NCBI GenBank assembly: GCA_023388935.1
Contig: JAEWFG010000410.1
Span: 1-64,000, forward strand
Direction of reading: 5' to 3'
Origin: Pseudomonadota bacterium
GTDB taxonomy: Bacteria; Pseudomonadota; Alphaproteobacteria; Rhizobiales; Xanthobacteraceae
DNA: 64,000 nt
Under the pieces are notes generated by a model. That model was given only the letters and a program-made list of their open reading frames with translations, was not told where the DNA came from and did no database searches. The position numbers and the translations under genes were made by a program. Positions 42,723 to 50,501 of the stretch are shown here, piece by piece (position 1 is the first letter of the stretch; each line of letters starts with the position of its first letter).

Positions 42723-45575
42723 CTAGCGCCATGACGCCGCTGCTAGACCCGTGGCGAAACCAGATCCTGCTCCGCTCGTGACAGTGACAGAAATCGACGC
42801 GGTCCCGGCTCCAGAGATGCCGCTTGCGTCGGCAGCGCTGTTACCCTGAGTTTGACCGTTATCGAAACGCTTAATCAAGGTCTCGCTAGACGCGGACCAA
42901 TCGGCTGTGCCGCCTCCCGAGCCGACGAAGGATTGAACGGCCACCAAGACCCCGTTTGCTGCCGTGTTTATGCTGACAGATGCAGTCTTGCTGCTGGCCG
43001 CATTTGTCCACGCACTGCCGACCGGGGTCGTTGAACTCAGGGTGGCAACAGGGACGGACCACACCGTCATCTGGACGTTTGCGAACGGGTTCCCAGCCAA
43101 CGTAGCGGCAATGGTGCAATTCGACACATTGGTCCCAGCCGGGATCAAAATGCTACAAATCGCAGCCAGCCGAATGCTCGATCCGCTAGACGTGACGACA
43201 ACAGAGCCGGAGATTGGCGACCCGCCATTTGGCGTCAGAGTGCACGCCGAGACGTGCGCACCCGAGCCCGGCGTATTATATGATCCGAGGCCAACAATGA
43301 GCAGTCTGTCTTCCGAGAACGTGCCCAGATTTACGCCAGTTCTCGAAACGGTCGCCCCTTGCCCTGCGTTTCCTGTCGAATGATACGTCAACGTGGGCGC
43401 AACAGACGGACCTTTCGCCAACGGCCAATTGTCGCCGGTTGGGACCAGCGGGACGGTAAGCACGCTGTTGTCGTAGACCGCCCTGGATATGTTCGGGTTT
43501 TTGCCGAACATATAGCGGACGTTTCGATCACCAGTGCCGATGTTGTCGTGTGTCAGTTCAATACCGGTGGCGCTGGTCTTCACCGCTGTTGCCGGATGCC
43601 ATGTGCCGCCGCTATCCGACGATACATCAAAACCTGTGATGCCAGACGACGGTGTGAAGTCTGTGCCGAGCGTATGCGTCAGCGTGAGGCTCGTTTTGGT
43701 TGAACTGACGTAGGAAGCGGCAGTTGCGTAGAACGACGAAGGCCCTGCAGTCTTCCCGTAGCGCCACAATATCGTGTTTGCATACCGCGCGCACGATATG
43801 GCGTTGTAGCCCGGAAGGTAGTGAAGGTTGTCCGGGAGCAGCCACGCATCAACATTGGAATGGGAGTAGAAAGCGTTTGTTAGAGTTTTCGCCGCGAATT
43901 GGGACCACGTTTCGTTGTTGTTGTTGTAGGTATCATTCGGATCGTTCGGATGCGGCGATGAGCCCGACAACACAAATGGTGCATTCGCAGTCGTCTGCCC
44001 GACGATCCCCATGATCGTACTATGAATTGTCCCGACATTCGCGGCGTAGGTAGAGGCTGACGACAGGTAATCGTGCTGGTGGTAGAAGATCGCGTCGATA
44101 TGGTTGACGCCACTTGCCCGGATATAGCCATCAAGAGTGGGGAACCATGCTCCCCCAGGGAGTAGCTCGGTGCTGCTGGCCCCATCCTTGTGAAATACGA
44201 TAAATCTGACAGGCTTGTTCAGACCCGCGACAAGTTTGTTGCAGATGGTACGCGCGCCGTCGGCTGCTGGAACCGTTGTCCAACCATTCGTCGGATGCCA
44301 ATAACTCGTACCGGCTGCTGCAGCCGGCGGACTGCCGGACGAAGACGTGTAGTACCCGCCCATCCACGACTGGCCATAGCCGACGAGCACGAACACGTCA
44401 TAGGTGACATTCAGCGCCGACGACAGCGGACTGTTGTACGTTCCGCTCCGAATGCTACGAGCGGTAAAGCCGGTCGATAGCCCGAACTGTTCCGTGCTCG
44501 TCAGATCGACATAGCCATTGCTGATGTCTGTGGAATTGAGAGTCTTGTTCGCAACAGAAACGCCATCGGCGTAAAGGTACATCACGTCGCTGGCGATGTT
44601 GGAAAGATTGCCACCTGCCGTGTTCAATGGGACGCGGATCGTTGGTGTGACGTTCGTATTGGCGGATCGATTACTGAGCGAGCCGGGAGCGCCGGGAGCG
44701 GGACTGGACGCGTTCGCAACCGCAATCGAGAACGTCGAACTGCTGTCGGTTACACCGTTCGCGTCTGTGACGACCAGAGCAATGCCAGACACGGTCTGCA
44801 CCGTGGTCGGCGTCCCGCTGATCACGCCGGTTGACGCATTGAGAGCCAGGCCGGCTGGCAGCGTGCCGGTGACGGAATAGGTATAAGGCACGGTCCCGTT
44901 CGTGGTCGTCGGCGTAGCGCCGGTATAAGCGCTGCCCTGCGTCGCAGACGTGACGGGGGAATAGCTCAGGGTCGTTTTTGTGACTGAGGTGGTCGCGGAC
45001 GACGTAGCGCTGGCGCTCGAAAACCCGTTGGAGGCCGTGACCGTGCAGGTGATAGCCGATCCAACATCTGCTGATTGCAGCGTGTACGTGGAGGACGTTG
45101 CGCCGGTAATGGTCGATCCTGCCCGCTTCCACTGATACGAAAACGAGGGTGTCGGAGAGCCGGACCACGTTCCGTTGCTGACGGAGAGCGTCACACCCTG
45201 CTTTGCCGATCCGCTAATGGCGGGGGCAATGCTGTTGGAGACCGCCGACCAAGCGACAATCGAGAACGTCGCGTCAAAGTCGAATGCAACACCAGCGCTG
45301 CTGCTTGCGTGTACCGTGATGTTGAACGAACCGACACTTGCCGACGTTGCACCAGCTTGAAGATTGACTCCGTTCGTGCCTGCGACCTGGGCCTTGCTCC
45401 CGGCGGTATCGGTCAGCGTGAACGTATAGGTGCCCGTTCCACCAACCACGGACAGCGTGCCGATCGCGGTGCCTTGGGCCGAACCGGCTTGGAACGACAA
45501 CGCAGAAAGGCGAATACCCTTGCCGTTCGCAAGGAGAGCAGGCGACGGAGGAAACGACAGCCCGAACCCGAACAT
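42723..45575 (-). CDS. Large fiber/spike protein with Ig-like and SGNH hydrolase domains
   Basis: A 950-aa Ser/Thr-rich protein. The N-terminal third contains Ig-like repeats (SYQWKRAGSTITGATSSTYTL) and a putative-Ig/cadherin-like repeat (GLALNASTGVISGTP). At about 390-620 is an SGNH hydrolase: nucleophile block VLVGYGQSWMGGYY, IFYHQHDYLS and catalytic Asp-His in LPDNLHYLPGYNAI. The C-terminal 250 residues are beta-rich. It would bind and deacetylate or cleave surface glycan. Encoded opposite to the tail operon, directly after a GTA-type spike base protein. Confidence 0.78.
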   Translation of the reverse strand: MFGFGLSFPPSPALLANGKGIRLSALSFQAGSAQGTAIGTLSVVGGTGTYTFTLTDTAGSKAQVAGTNGVNLQAGATSASVGSFNITVHASSSAGVAFDFDATFSIVAWSAVSNSIAPAISGSAKQGVTLSVSNGTWSGSPTPSFSYQWKRAGSTITGATSSTYTLQSADVGSAITCTVTASNGFSSASATSSATTSVTKTTLSYSPVTSATQGSAYTGATPTTTNGTVPYTYSVTGTLPAGLALNASTGVISGTPTTVQTVSGIALVVTDANGVTDSSSTFSIAVANASSPAPGAPGSLSNRSANTNVTPTIRVPLNTAGGNLSNIASDVMYLYADGVSVANKTLNSTDISNGYVDLTSTEQFGLSTGFTARSIRSGTYNSPLSSALNVTYDVFVLVGYGQSWMGGYYTSSSGSPPAAAAGTSYWHPTNGWTTVPAADGARTICNKLVAGLNKPVRFIVFHKDGASSTELLPGGAWFPTLDGYIRASGVNHIDAIFYHQHDYLSSASTYAANVGTIHSTIMGIVGQTTANAPFVLSGSSPHPNDPNDTYNNNNETWSQFAAKTLTNAFYSHSNVDAWLLPDNLHYLPGYNAISCARYANTILWRYGKTAGPSSFYATAASYVSSTKTSLTLTHTLGTDFTPSSGITGFDVSSDSGGTWHPATAVKTSATGIELTHDNIGTGDRNVRYMFGKNPNISRAVYDNSVLTVPLVPTGDNWPLAKGPSVAPTLTYHSTGNAGQGATVSRTGVNLGTFSEDRLLIVGLGSYNTPGSGAHVSACTLTPNGGSPISGSVVVTSSGSSIRLAAICSILIPAGTNVSNCTIAATLAGNPFANVQMTVWSVPVATLSSTTPVGSAWTNAASSKTASVSINTAANGVLVAVQSFVGSGGGTADWSASSETLIKRFDNGQTQGNSAADASGISGAGTASISVTVTSGAGSGFATGLAAASWR

Positions 45576-45899
45576 CTACTTCAGCGCCAAGATGCCGGTC
45601 GCCGTGGTGCCGGCCTTGTAGATTTTGGTGATGGCGATTGCGTGCTCGACCCCGGGGGCCAAAGCAATGAAAGTGATACCAGTGGAGCCGTCAGCGAGAT
45701 CGACCTTCACGTCACCGGCACCGCCGATATAGATGCCTCGCAGGTCCGCTGCCGCGAAATCCGTTGAAGTCAAATTGACGGCTACGGCGCCCCGCACCCC
45801 GGTAACGAGGGAGTGGGGAATGACCGCGCCGCTGTCGCTATCGAGGCTGAACTTTTGCTTGTCCCGGCCCCAGAAATTTAAAAGATCCGTCAGCGCCAT
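45576..45899 (-). CDS. Spike base protein, RCAP_Rcc01079 family
   Basis: A 107-aa protein (SLVTGVRGAVAVNLTSTDF; ADLRGIYIGGAGDVKVDLAD; AITKIYKAGTTATGIL). The pattern matches the gene-transfer-agent head-spike base family of Rhodobacter. In GTAs it attaches fibers to the capsid. The ATG at 45899 with a GAGGGGG region upstream is preferred to an upstream start. The fiber gene follows one base after its stop, consistent with a base/fiber pair. Confidence 0.75.
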   Translation of the reverse strand: MALTDLLNFWGRDKQKFSLDSDSGAVIPHSLVTGVRGAVAVNLTSTDFAAADLRGIYIGGAGDVKVDLADGSTGITFIALAPGVEHAIAITKIYKAGTTATGILALK

Positions 45900-45954
45900 C
45901 GCTTGTCCCCCTCGACGTGGCCGCGCAAAGGCGCGCGAGTCGGTTCGCCCGGGA

Positions 45955-45983
45955 ATATCGTCCACTTTAGGGTGATTGGTCAA
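45955..45983 (-). promoter_or_regulatory. Leftward promoter with operator-like site e
   Basis: -35 TTGACC (minus, 45978-45983), 17-18 base spacer AATCACCCTAAAGTGGA, -10 CGATAT/GATATT (45954-45960). The spacer contains the 15-bp site (plus strand TCCACTTTAGGGTGA, 45961-45975). The architecture is nearly identical to the leftward promoter at 40680-40708. It should drive the spike base and fiber genes. Confidence 0.65.
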
Positions 45984-46148
45984 TGAGGGATTGACAATTG
46001 GCTCAGACCCCCTTTGGTTTTCGACAGGGGCGATTCCAAAAAGCGAAATTCGTTTTTCGAGATTCGTTTTCGCGCGGCATAAATTCCCCGCTATCTCGCG
46101 CTGTCTCGCCGACCGAAAACCTGCTCACGATCGAGGGAGAATCCGGCC

Positions 46149-46322
46149 ATGGGCTCAATGGGTTTCAGCAGCGACGACTACCGGAATGAATGCCAGCGGC
46201 TCGCCGCCTGGCGCGCGCACTACATGGCGAAGGGCTGCAGTTCGACCAAGGCCGATGACGTCGCTCGCCGGAAGATCCGGAGCTCGCACACCTGGCCGCC
46301 GGGCGTCACGCCTCGGGCCTAA
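46149..46322 (+). CDS. Small hypothetical protein (57 aa)
   Basis: A 57-residue basic protein starting MGSMGFSSDDYRNECQRLAA, with AWRAHYMAKGCSSTKADDVA in the middle. GAGGGAGA lies upstream at a workable distance from the ATG at 46149. It lies between two divergent/convergent phage genes. A shadow frame also overlaps upstream (45998-46189) and is not preferred. No function recognised. Confidence 0.55.
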   Translation: MGSMGFSSDDYRNECQRLAAWRAHYMAKGCSSTKADDVARRKIRSSHTWPPGVTPRA

Positions 46323-46332
46323 GTCTGCCGCA

Positions 46333-46740
46333 TCATCGCACGAGCGCGCGCCCGGCCGCCGCGGCTTCGTCGATCTTGTGCTTGAAGCAGTAGAACTGCG
46401 TGACCCAATCGATCCCGTCGGGGCTAAGGCGGTTGGCCTTGAGCTCGCAGGCCTTGTCCCAACCGCGCATGGTGTCGGAGAGCCGGCGATCGGACGGGTC
46501 CTTGCTGTAATGCAGGTGCCACATTTGGCTGCGCAACTTCTCGATGCCGGCCTTGCCTATGCGCTGCTTCTCGATACAGGTCTCTTGGAAATGCCCCGAA
46601 TAGGGGAAGCGGCTCTCGCAAAGACTGACGATCTGCTGCCGGTTGAGCGCTTCTAGCGCATCGCCGGCATCCGCCCTCGCCTGCGCCCCGCTCCCGAGCA
46701 GCAGGAATCCGATCGACATCGTAAACAGGAACGCGCGCAT
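46333..46740 (-). CDS. Secreted hypothetical protein
   Basis: A 135-aa protein with a clear signal peptide (MRAFLFTMSIGFLLLGSGAQ, then ARA). The mature part contains Cys residues in LCESRFPYSGHFQETCIEKQ, WDKACELKANRL and FYCFKHKIDEA, suggesting disulfides in the periplasm. The ATG at 46740 lies just before the signal peptide; the longer frame is not supported. A tandem-repeat region lies upstream. Possibly a superinfection or envelope factor. Family unknown. Confidence 0.65.
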   Translation of the reverse strand: MRAFLFTMSIGFLLLGSGAQARADAGDALEALNRQQIVSLCESRFPYSGHFQETCIEKQRIGKAGIEKLRSQMWHLHYSKDPSDRRLSDTMRGWDKACELKANRLSPDGIDWVTQFYCFKHKIDEAAAAGRALVR

Positions 46741-47044
46741 CTCATCACCCCCGGAGGCCTCAACCCGTTTATCAACTTCGGGTTGGCTCGTCCAGATTCC
46801 GCGATTCTTGAGTCGAAAGCTCCAAAGTCGATTCTTGAGTCCAAAGCTCCGAAGTAAAATAGCGCGGTCGCCGTGGCGCCTGGCAGCTGGTGGTCGGCGG
46901 GTCGGCGTCTCGAGCGCGCCGGCTGGCGGACGTCCCGTGGGCGCGCGCCGATATATGCATGTGCATTCACATTCGCGTGAATGCATCTGCATGGAATTCA
47001 TCGAGCCTGGGCCCTGCCCCGGCCGGCAATCGAGGCAAAGAAAA
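46741..47044. repeat. Repeat-rich gap between leftward genes
   Basis: No coding region is supported here. A 27-bp unit occurs twice in tandem (46802-46828 and 46829-46855, 25 of 27 identical; core GATTCTTGAGTC). A perfect 9-bp inverted repeat TGCATTCAC/GTGAATGCA (46962-46970, 46977-46985) sits within alternating ATGCAT sequences. A weak 15-bp operator-like match, TCAACTTCGGGTTGG, is at 46772-46786. These are candidate binding sites for control of the 46740 gene. Confidence 0.65.
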
Positions 47045-47067
47045 AGCCCGCCGGGTTAGGGCGGGCT
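47045..47067 (-). terminator. Intrinsic terminator after HerA-like gene
   Basis: AGCCCGCC (47045-47052) pairs with GGCGGGCT (47060-47067). On the minus strand the stem is followed by TTTTTCTTT. It is 27 bases after the stop of the leftward ATPase gene, ending the 51.8-47.1 kb cassette. Confidence 0.88.
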
Positions 47068-47093
47068 CGGTTAGGCGTGAAAGTCGGCGGGCC

Positions 47094-48464
47094 TCAGACT
47101 AGCAGGCGCCACAGCCAACGGGCGCCGTAGAACGCTAGGCCCGCGCCAGCGAATAGAACCAGGCCCGCGCCAGCGTATCCCGCGGCGATCGCAAAGACCG
47201 CTTGCACGTAGCGCCAGCGGGACACGGGCCGCGCGGATCTCGGCGCCGGCGCCGCAGCGATATGTTTCGCCCGTTCCTCATCCGAGATTGCGCCAAGCCT
47301 GCAGGCAGGGAGATTGATCCTTGCGAGCTCGCAAGGTTGCGGCGTTCCCGTCGGGCCCAATAGCGAAACCAGGGCCTGCCCGGGCGCCATGGTCGCAATG
47401 AGCGCGGCCGCGTCTAGCGCGGGATTGCGTGGCAACGTTTCGGCCGCGGCGCGGATCTCTTTCCCGTCTTTGCCGGTGGCTGCGCGCAAGGCATGTTGGA
47501 TTCGATTGCCTAACTGCCCTGCCACGGTTGACGGGATATCCGCTGGCGATTGCGTAGCGAAATAGACTCCGACGCCTTTAGACCGCACCAGGCGGATAAT
47601 CTGCTCAATCCGTTGCAGCAACGCCGGCGGACAATTGTCGAAAAGTAAATGCGACTCGTCAAAGATGAAAACCAGGCGTGGCCTATCGAGGTCTCCGACT
47701 TCCGGCAATCGATCGAATAGATCCGACAGCAACCATAGCAACACGGTTGCGTAGACGTCCGGAGTCTTGATCAGATCATCAGCCGCAAGAATCGAAACCA
47801 GGCCTTTCCCGTCGCGCGTATCGATCAATGAAGCTGGATCAAACCCGGGCGGCTCGAAAATGCTAACGGCAGATCCTAGGCGCAATAGCGCGCGCTGAAT
47901 CACTCCGATTGATACGGTTGAGACCTGCCCTAGGGTCGCGGAAACCATCTCGCGATGCATCAGAAGCTTGCCTAGAACCTGGCGAAAGTCGCGAATAGAA
48001 TCGAGCGGCAAGCCTTCTGCGCTGGCATAGGCGAAAGCGATATCGACAACGGCCGATTGCACGTCACTGAGGCCTAGGGCCCTGGAAACCATCGCCGGGC
48101 CCATTGCTGCGATTGACACGCGCAACGGGCTTCCCTGCTTTCCGTAGCAATCGAGAAATTGAACGGGACACGGGCCCGTAGCTAGGCCCGCTATGTCCCC
48201 TTTGACGTCCGCCAAAAAGACGGGAACGCCCATATTCGAGAAGCCTTCTGCCAGCGTCTGCAGCGTCACCGTTTTGCCGCTACCAGTTGCGCCAGCAATC
48301 AAGCCATGCCGGTTAGCGTATCGCGCGCGCAATCGGGCATTGGGCGCAAGCTCAATCGAGAGTCCATCTTGAATCGCGACAACGGCCGACTCGCCGCGAG
48401 CTGCAGCTAATCGGCCGTTATCGTGTGCGACTTTTTCGGTTACGCTATGGAAACGCTTGCGCAC
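47094..48464 (-). CDS. Membrane-anchored HerA/DUF853-like ATPase
   Basis: A 456-aa ATPase of the HerA-FtsK superfamily. It has Walker A GATGSGKT after RHGLIA (about residue 58), PVFLADVKGDIAGLA, LVFIFDESHLLF as Walker B, and GVGVYFATQSPADIPSTVAG as sensor. This matches DUF853 proteins (YjgR type). Unlike the usual soluble enzymes it ends in one or two hydrophobic helices (FAIAAGYAGAGLVLFAGAGL, then a short basic tail WLWRLLV). GTG start overlaps the upstream TAG stop. HerA ATPases power nucleases or conjugative/defence machines; the partner here is unknown. Confidence 0.83.
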   Translation of the reverse strand: MRKRFHSVTEKVAHDNGRLAAARGESAVVAIQDGLSIELAPNARLRARYANRHGLIAGATGSGKTVTLQTLAEGFSNMGVPVFLADVKGDIAGLATGPCPVQFLDCYGKQGSPLRVSIAAMGPAMVSRALGLSDVQSAVVDIAFAYASAEGLPLDSIRDFRQVLGKLLMHREMVSATLGQVSTVSIGVIQRALLRLGSAVSIFEPPGFDPASLIDTRDGKGLVSILAADDLIKTPDVYATVLLWLLSDLFDRLPEVGDLDRPRLVFIFDESHLLFDNCPPALLQRIEQIIRLVRSKGVGVYFATQSPADIPSTVAGQLGNRIQHALRAATGKDGKEIRAAAETLPRNPALDAAALIATMAPGQALVSLLGPTGTPQPCELARINLPACRLGAISDEERAKHIAAAPAPRSARPVSRWRYVQAVFAIAAGYAGAGLVLFAGAGLAFYGARWLWRLLV

Positions 48465-48631
48465 TAATCGGCGCCCCTCAGTTTCGAGGCTTCTAGCCTA
48501 AGCCGTTCCGCCTCATTGTAGCAATCCCTAGCGTCATCATGCTCCGCAAAACGGGCAAATTGCCTTGCCCGTTTCTCCAATTCGTCGGCTTCCCGCAGCA
48601 TGTCGCGCGGATCTTGGATTGCTGCGATCAT
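48464..48631 (-). CDS. Small helical protein upstream of HerA-like gene
   Basis: A 55-aa protein (MIAAIQDPRDMLREADELEK..., ending ASKLRGAD), a charged amphipathic helix with alternating Glu and Arg. Its TAG overlaps the GTG of the HerA-like gene (TAGTG), so translation is coupled. It starts two bases after the stop of the next upstream gene. Likely a partner or regulator of the ATPase. Found by translating the gap. Confidence 0.65.
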   Translation of the reverse strand: MIAAIQDPRDMLREADELEKRARQFARFAEHDDARDCYNEAERLRLEASKLRGAD

Positions 48632-48633
48632 GG

Positions 48634-48825
48634 CTAGACCGGACTAACCAGGACGTCACAAGCCTCCCGACGATAGACTTGGACGGTCAGTTGCCCGTTG
48701 TCGTCTTTCGTGACCGAGACAAGACAGCCCGCGCCATGATCTCCGGAAAACTCGACAATGCGCTCGTTCGCCTTCGCGTAGCGATTGGCGACACAATTGG
48801 TTGTGATGGAAGGCTTTCTTTTCAT
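48634..48825 (-). CDS. Small hypothetical protein (63 aa)
   Basis: A protein of 63 residues (MKRKPSITTNCVANRYAKAN...) with a beta-rich centre (GCLVSVTKDDNGQLTVQVY). The ATG at 48825 is preceded by site j and GAGGACTCAACC, the cassette's recurring leader. The longer frame reads through that leader and is rejected. Two Cys. No family recognised. Confidence 0.65.
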   Translation of the reverse strand: MKRKPSITTNCVANRYAKANERIVEFSGDHGAGCLVSVTKDDNGQLTVQVYRREACDVLVSPV

Positions 48826-48835
48826 GGTTGAGTCC

Positions 48836-48850
48836 TCGGTTAATGGTTGA
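48836..48850 (+). promoter_or_regulatory. 15-bp operator-like site j
   Basis: TCGGTTAATGGTTGAGATT on the plus strand, opposite to gene direction. It fills the gap between two small leftward genes. The coding-strand leader TCTCAACCATTAACCGAGG shares its first 12 bases (TCTCAACCATTA) with the leader at site b, 18 kb away. Confidence 0.65.
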
Positions 48851-48854
48851 GATT

Positions 48855-49079
48855 CTAGGCGTAGTAGCGCAAGCCATCGTCCGCGGCTTTGAACCATCGC
48901 TTTTTGACTCGCGTCCCCGGATGACAGCATTCCTCAACAGGGAACGATCGATAATGCGTCGCGCCATGCCCGAAACGTATCTCGCCAGGCGTCGGCGGCC
49001 GGTGATACTGGCATTCCGTGACGTCGGGGCGGACGGGCAGATAGCCGCCCGCGTCTAAGCGAACCTTTGATTTTGTCAT
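48855..49079 (-). CDS. Small hypothetical protein (74 aa)
   Basis: A 74-residue protein (MTKSKVRLDAGGYLPVRPDV...; CQYHRPPTPGEIRFGHGATH; CCHPGTRVKKRWFKAADDGL). Three Cys and several His suggest metal binding. GGAGAGG lies upstream. Part of the leftward cassette; the stop lies four bases before operator-like site j. Family unknown. Confidence 0.65.
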   Translation of the reverse strand: MTKSKVRLDAGGYLPVRPDVTECQYHRPPTPGEIRFGHGATHYRSFPVEECCHPGTRVKKRWFKAADDGLRYYA

Positions 49080-49083
49080 TGCT

Positions 49084-49197
49084 CTAACCTCTCCAAACGA
49101 TCGCCCATACCCCGATCATTCCGACAAACCCGGCAATCGCGCCTAGGCTGATAAGGTCGAAAAGCAGGTCTAGGGCGATTGCGTAAACGCGTTCCAT
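49084..49197 (-). CDS. Small membrane protein (37 aa)
   Basis: A short gene with one hydrophobic helix: MERVYAIALDLLFDLISLGA, then IAGFVGMIGVWAIV and a short basic end WRG. Preceded by GAGTGATTCC and operator-like site k. It lies between two small leftward genes with 4- and 33-base gaps. Could be a pore-forming or regulatory membrane peptide, as in many phage accessory cassettes. Confidence 0.6.
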   Translation of the reverse strand: MERVYAIALDLLFDLISLGAIAGFVGMIGVWAIVWRG

Positions 49198-49201
49198 GGA
49201 A

Positions 49202-49216
49202 TCACTCGTTAGTTGA
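49202..49216 (+). promoter_or_regulatory. 15-bp operator-like site k
   Basis: TCACTCGTTAGTTGAGATG on the plus strand, opposite to gene direction, immediately before the 37-aa membrane gene. Confidence 0.6.
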
Positions 49217-49230
49217 GATGCTAGGCCTAG

Positions 49231-49608
49231 TTAGACCGCTTGCAAAACGTAGAAGCCGGCCTCCTCAAGATGATGATTCCAATAGTGGCCATCATCCTTA
49301 ACCAGGGCGCCGCGGAAAGCGTCATATTCGGCGATCCGCCCGGCTTCCCAACGATTGACTTCCAGAGAGTCCTTGACGCGACGGATTGCGCTGGAAACTG
49401 CGGCGGAATGTTTGTCGTAGCCGCCTCCGCCGGCAAATCCGCGCACCATCGGCGCGCCAAGCCAGTGTACGTAAGCGTAAAGCCGGCCGGCGCCGTCGCG
49501 CGGATATTTGAAAGCGATCGTTGCAACTCGCTCTTTCGAGGCGTTCAAGATCACATAGGCGGACACATTCGAGAACGCGGCTTTGTGTTGGTCGTAGATA
49601 TCGCTCAT
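49231..49608 (-). CDS. Hypothetical protein (125 aa)
   Basis: A globular protein (SAYVILNASKERVATIAFKY; AYVHWLGAPMVRGFAGGGGY; DKHSAAVSSAIRRV), alpha/beta, with a Gly-rich loop. The C-terminus is aromatic (DGHYWNHHLEEAGFYVLQ). The start follows site l with GAGGAATCTAGAA as ribosome site. Similar small proteins occur in phage and plasmid accessory regions. No known domain. Confidence 0.7.
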   Translation of the reverse strand: MSDIYDQHKAAFSNVSAYVILNASKERVATIAFKYPRDGAGRLYAYVHWLGAPMVRGFAGGGGYDKHSAAVSSAIRRVKDSLEVNRWEAGRIAEYDAFRGALVKDDGHYWNHHLEEAGFYVLQAV

Positions 49609-49619
49609 TTCTAGATTCC

Positions 49620-49634
49620 TCAGTTGGTGGTTGA
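49620..49634 (+). promoter_or_regulatory. 15-bp operator-like site l
   Basis: TCAGTTGGTGGTTGAGATT on the plus strand, opposite to gene direction. It lies between two leftward genes; the coding-strand version ends in GAGGA, which serves as ribosome binding site. Confidence 0.65.
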
Positions 49635-49649
49635 GATTGAGAACGGAAT

Positions 49650-50489
49650 TCAGGCGTCGATGAATGCTTGGCGATGGCCGAAATTGTCGAGTAGCTCGGC
49701 GCGTTTCGCCCGCATGCTCTGGATCTCAGCATAGAGGGCCCGCACCTTGTCCGCGATCGTGCCGCAGATTGTCGGGAAAGCTTGCCCGTTCGATTGTGCC
49801 ATTGCCGCGCGGCGTTCTGCCAGCAATGCAAGCGCCTCTTTTCGCGTGCTGGCGATATCGTCCGCTAATTCGTGGTAGCGCAAGCCAGCGCTGGCGGCTT
49901 CCTGATAGTCGCGCTCATCCTCTGCGAGCCATTCCGCCAATTGGTCCGCGCGACGCGCACAATCTCTATGCGCGCCGTAATGATCAGAGTCCGCGCGGAC
50001 GTCTCCTTCGCCTTCAAAGACTTCCTCAAAGCAAACCGCGCAAGGCCCGTTGCTGTCGGCTTTGCCGTTGATCGCGTTGTCATAGCCTGGAACGAAACGG
50101 GCCTTTCCGTCTTTGCCGGCAATCTGGAAAACAACGCCGCGGATTGTCTCGCTTTGCGAGTCGTCGGAATAGTGGCCGGTATAGCGCAAGCCTGCGAGCT
50201 CATCGGCATAGCCAACAAACCGGAGTCCAGCCGCGCGCGGGTTTTCGATCCAGCGGACATTCTCGAATGAGCGAATGGTGAAAGCCGGATTGCCGTAACC
50301 CTGGTTATGCATGGGATAGCGCGTCTTTCCCTCTGCAATGTCTTTGCGGGCGTTGAACAAAGCCATTTCAGCGGTGCGGGTTGACGCTTGCGCGCGCCAG
50401 TAGCGATAGGACCAAACCAGGCGAGCGGCGGACGGGGTTTCGAGCGCGACATAAGCCGGAGATTGGAAGGCGTCACGAATGGTCGTCAT
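49650..50489 (-). CDS. Hypothetical protein (279 aa) with Cys-containing centre
   Basis: A 279-aa mostly helical protein. The N-terminal half (RLVWSYRYWRAQASTRTAEM; RYTGHYSDDSQSETIRGVVF) precedes a short CAVCFEEVFEGEGDV segment and a later Cys in HRDCARRADQL, which could form a zinc knuckle. The C-terminal third is a coiled coil. The largest unknown of the leftward cassette. No family recognised. Confidence 0.7.
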   Translation of the reverse strand: MTTIRDAFQSPAYVALETPSAARLVWSYRYWRAQASTRTAEMALFNARKDIAEGKTRYPMHNQGYGNPAFTIRSFENVRWIENPRAAGLRFVGYADELAGLRYTGHYSDDSQSETIRGVVFQIAGKDGKARFVPGYDNAINGKADSNGPCAVCFEEVFEGEGDVRADSDHYGAHRDCARRADQLAEWLAEDERDYQEAASAGLRYHELADDIASTRKEALALLAERRAAMAQSNGQAFPTICGTIADKVRALYAEIQSMRAKRAELLDNFGHRQAFIDA

Positions 50490-50501
50490 GATCAGGACTC
50501 C

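Noticed and set aside
45998..46189. 63-aa rightward frame before the 57-aa gene
   Set aside because: Overlaps a better-supported start with a ribosome site, and its sequence follows simple repeats in the DNA.
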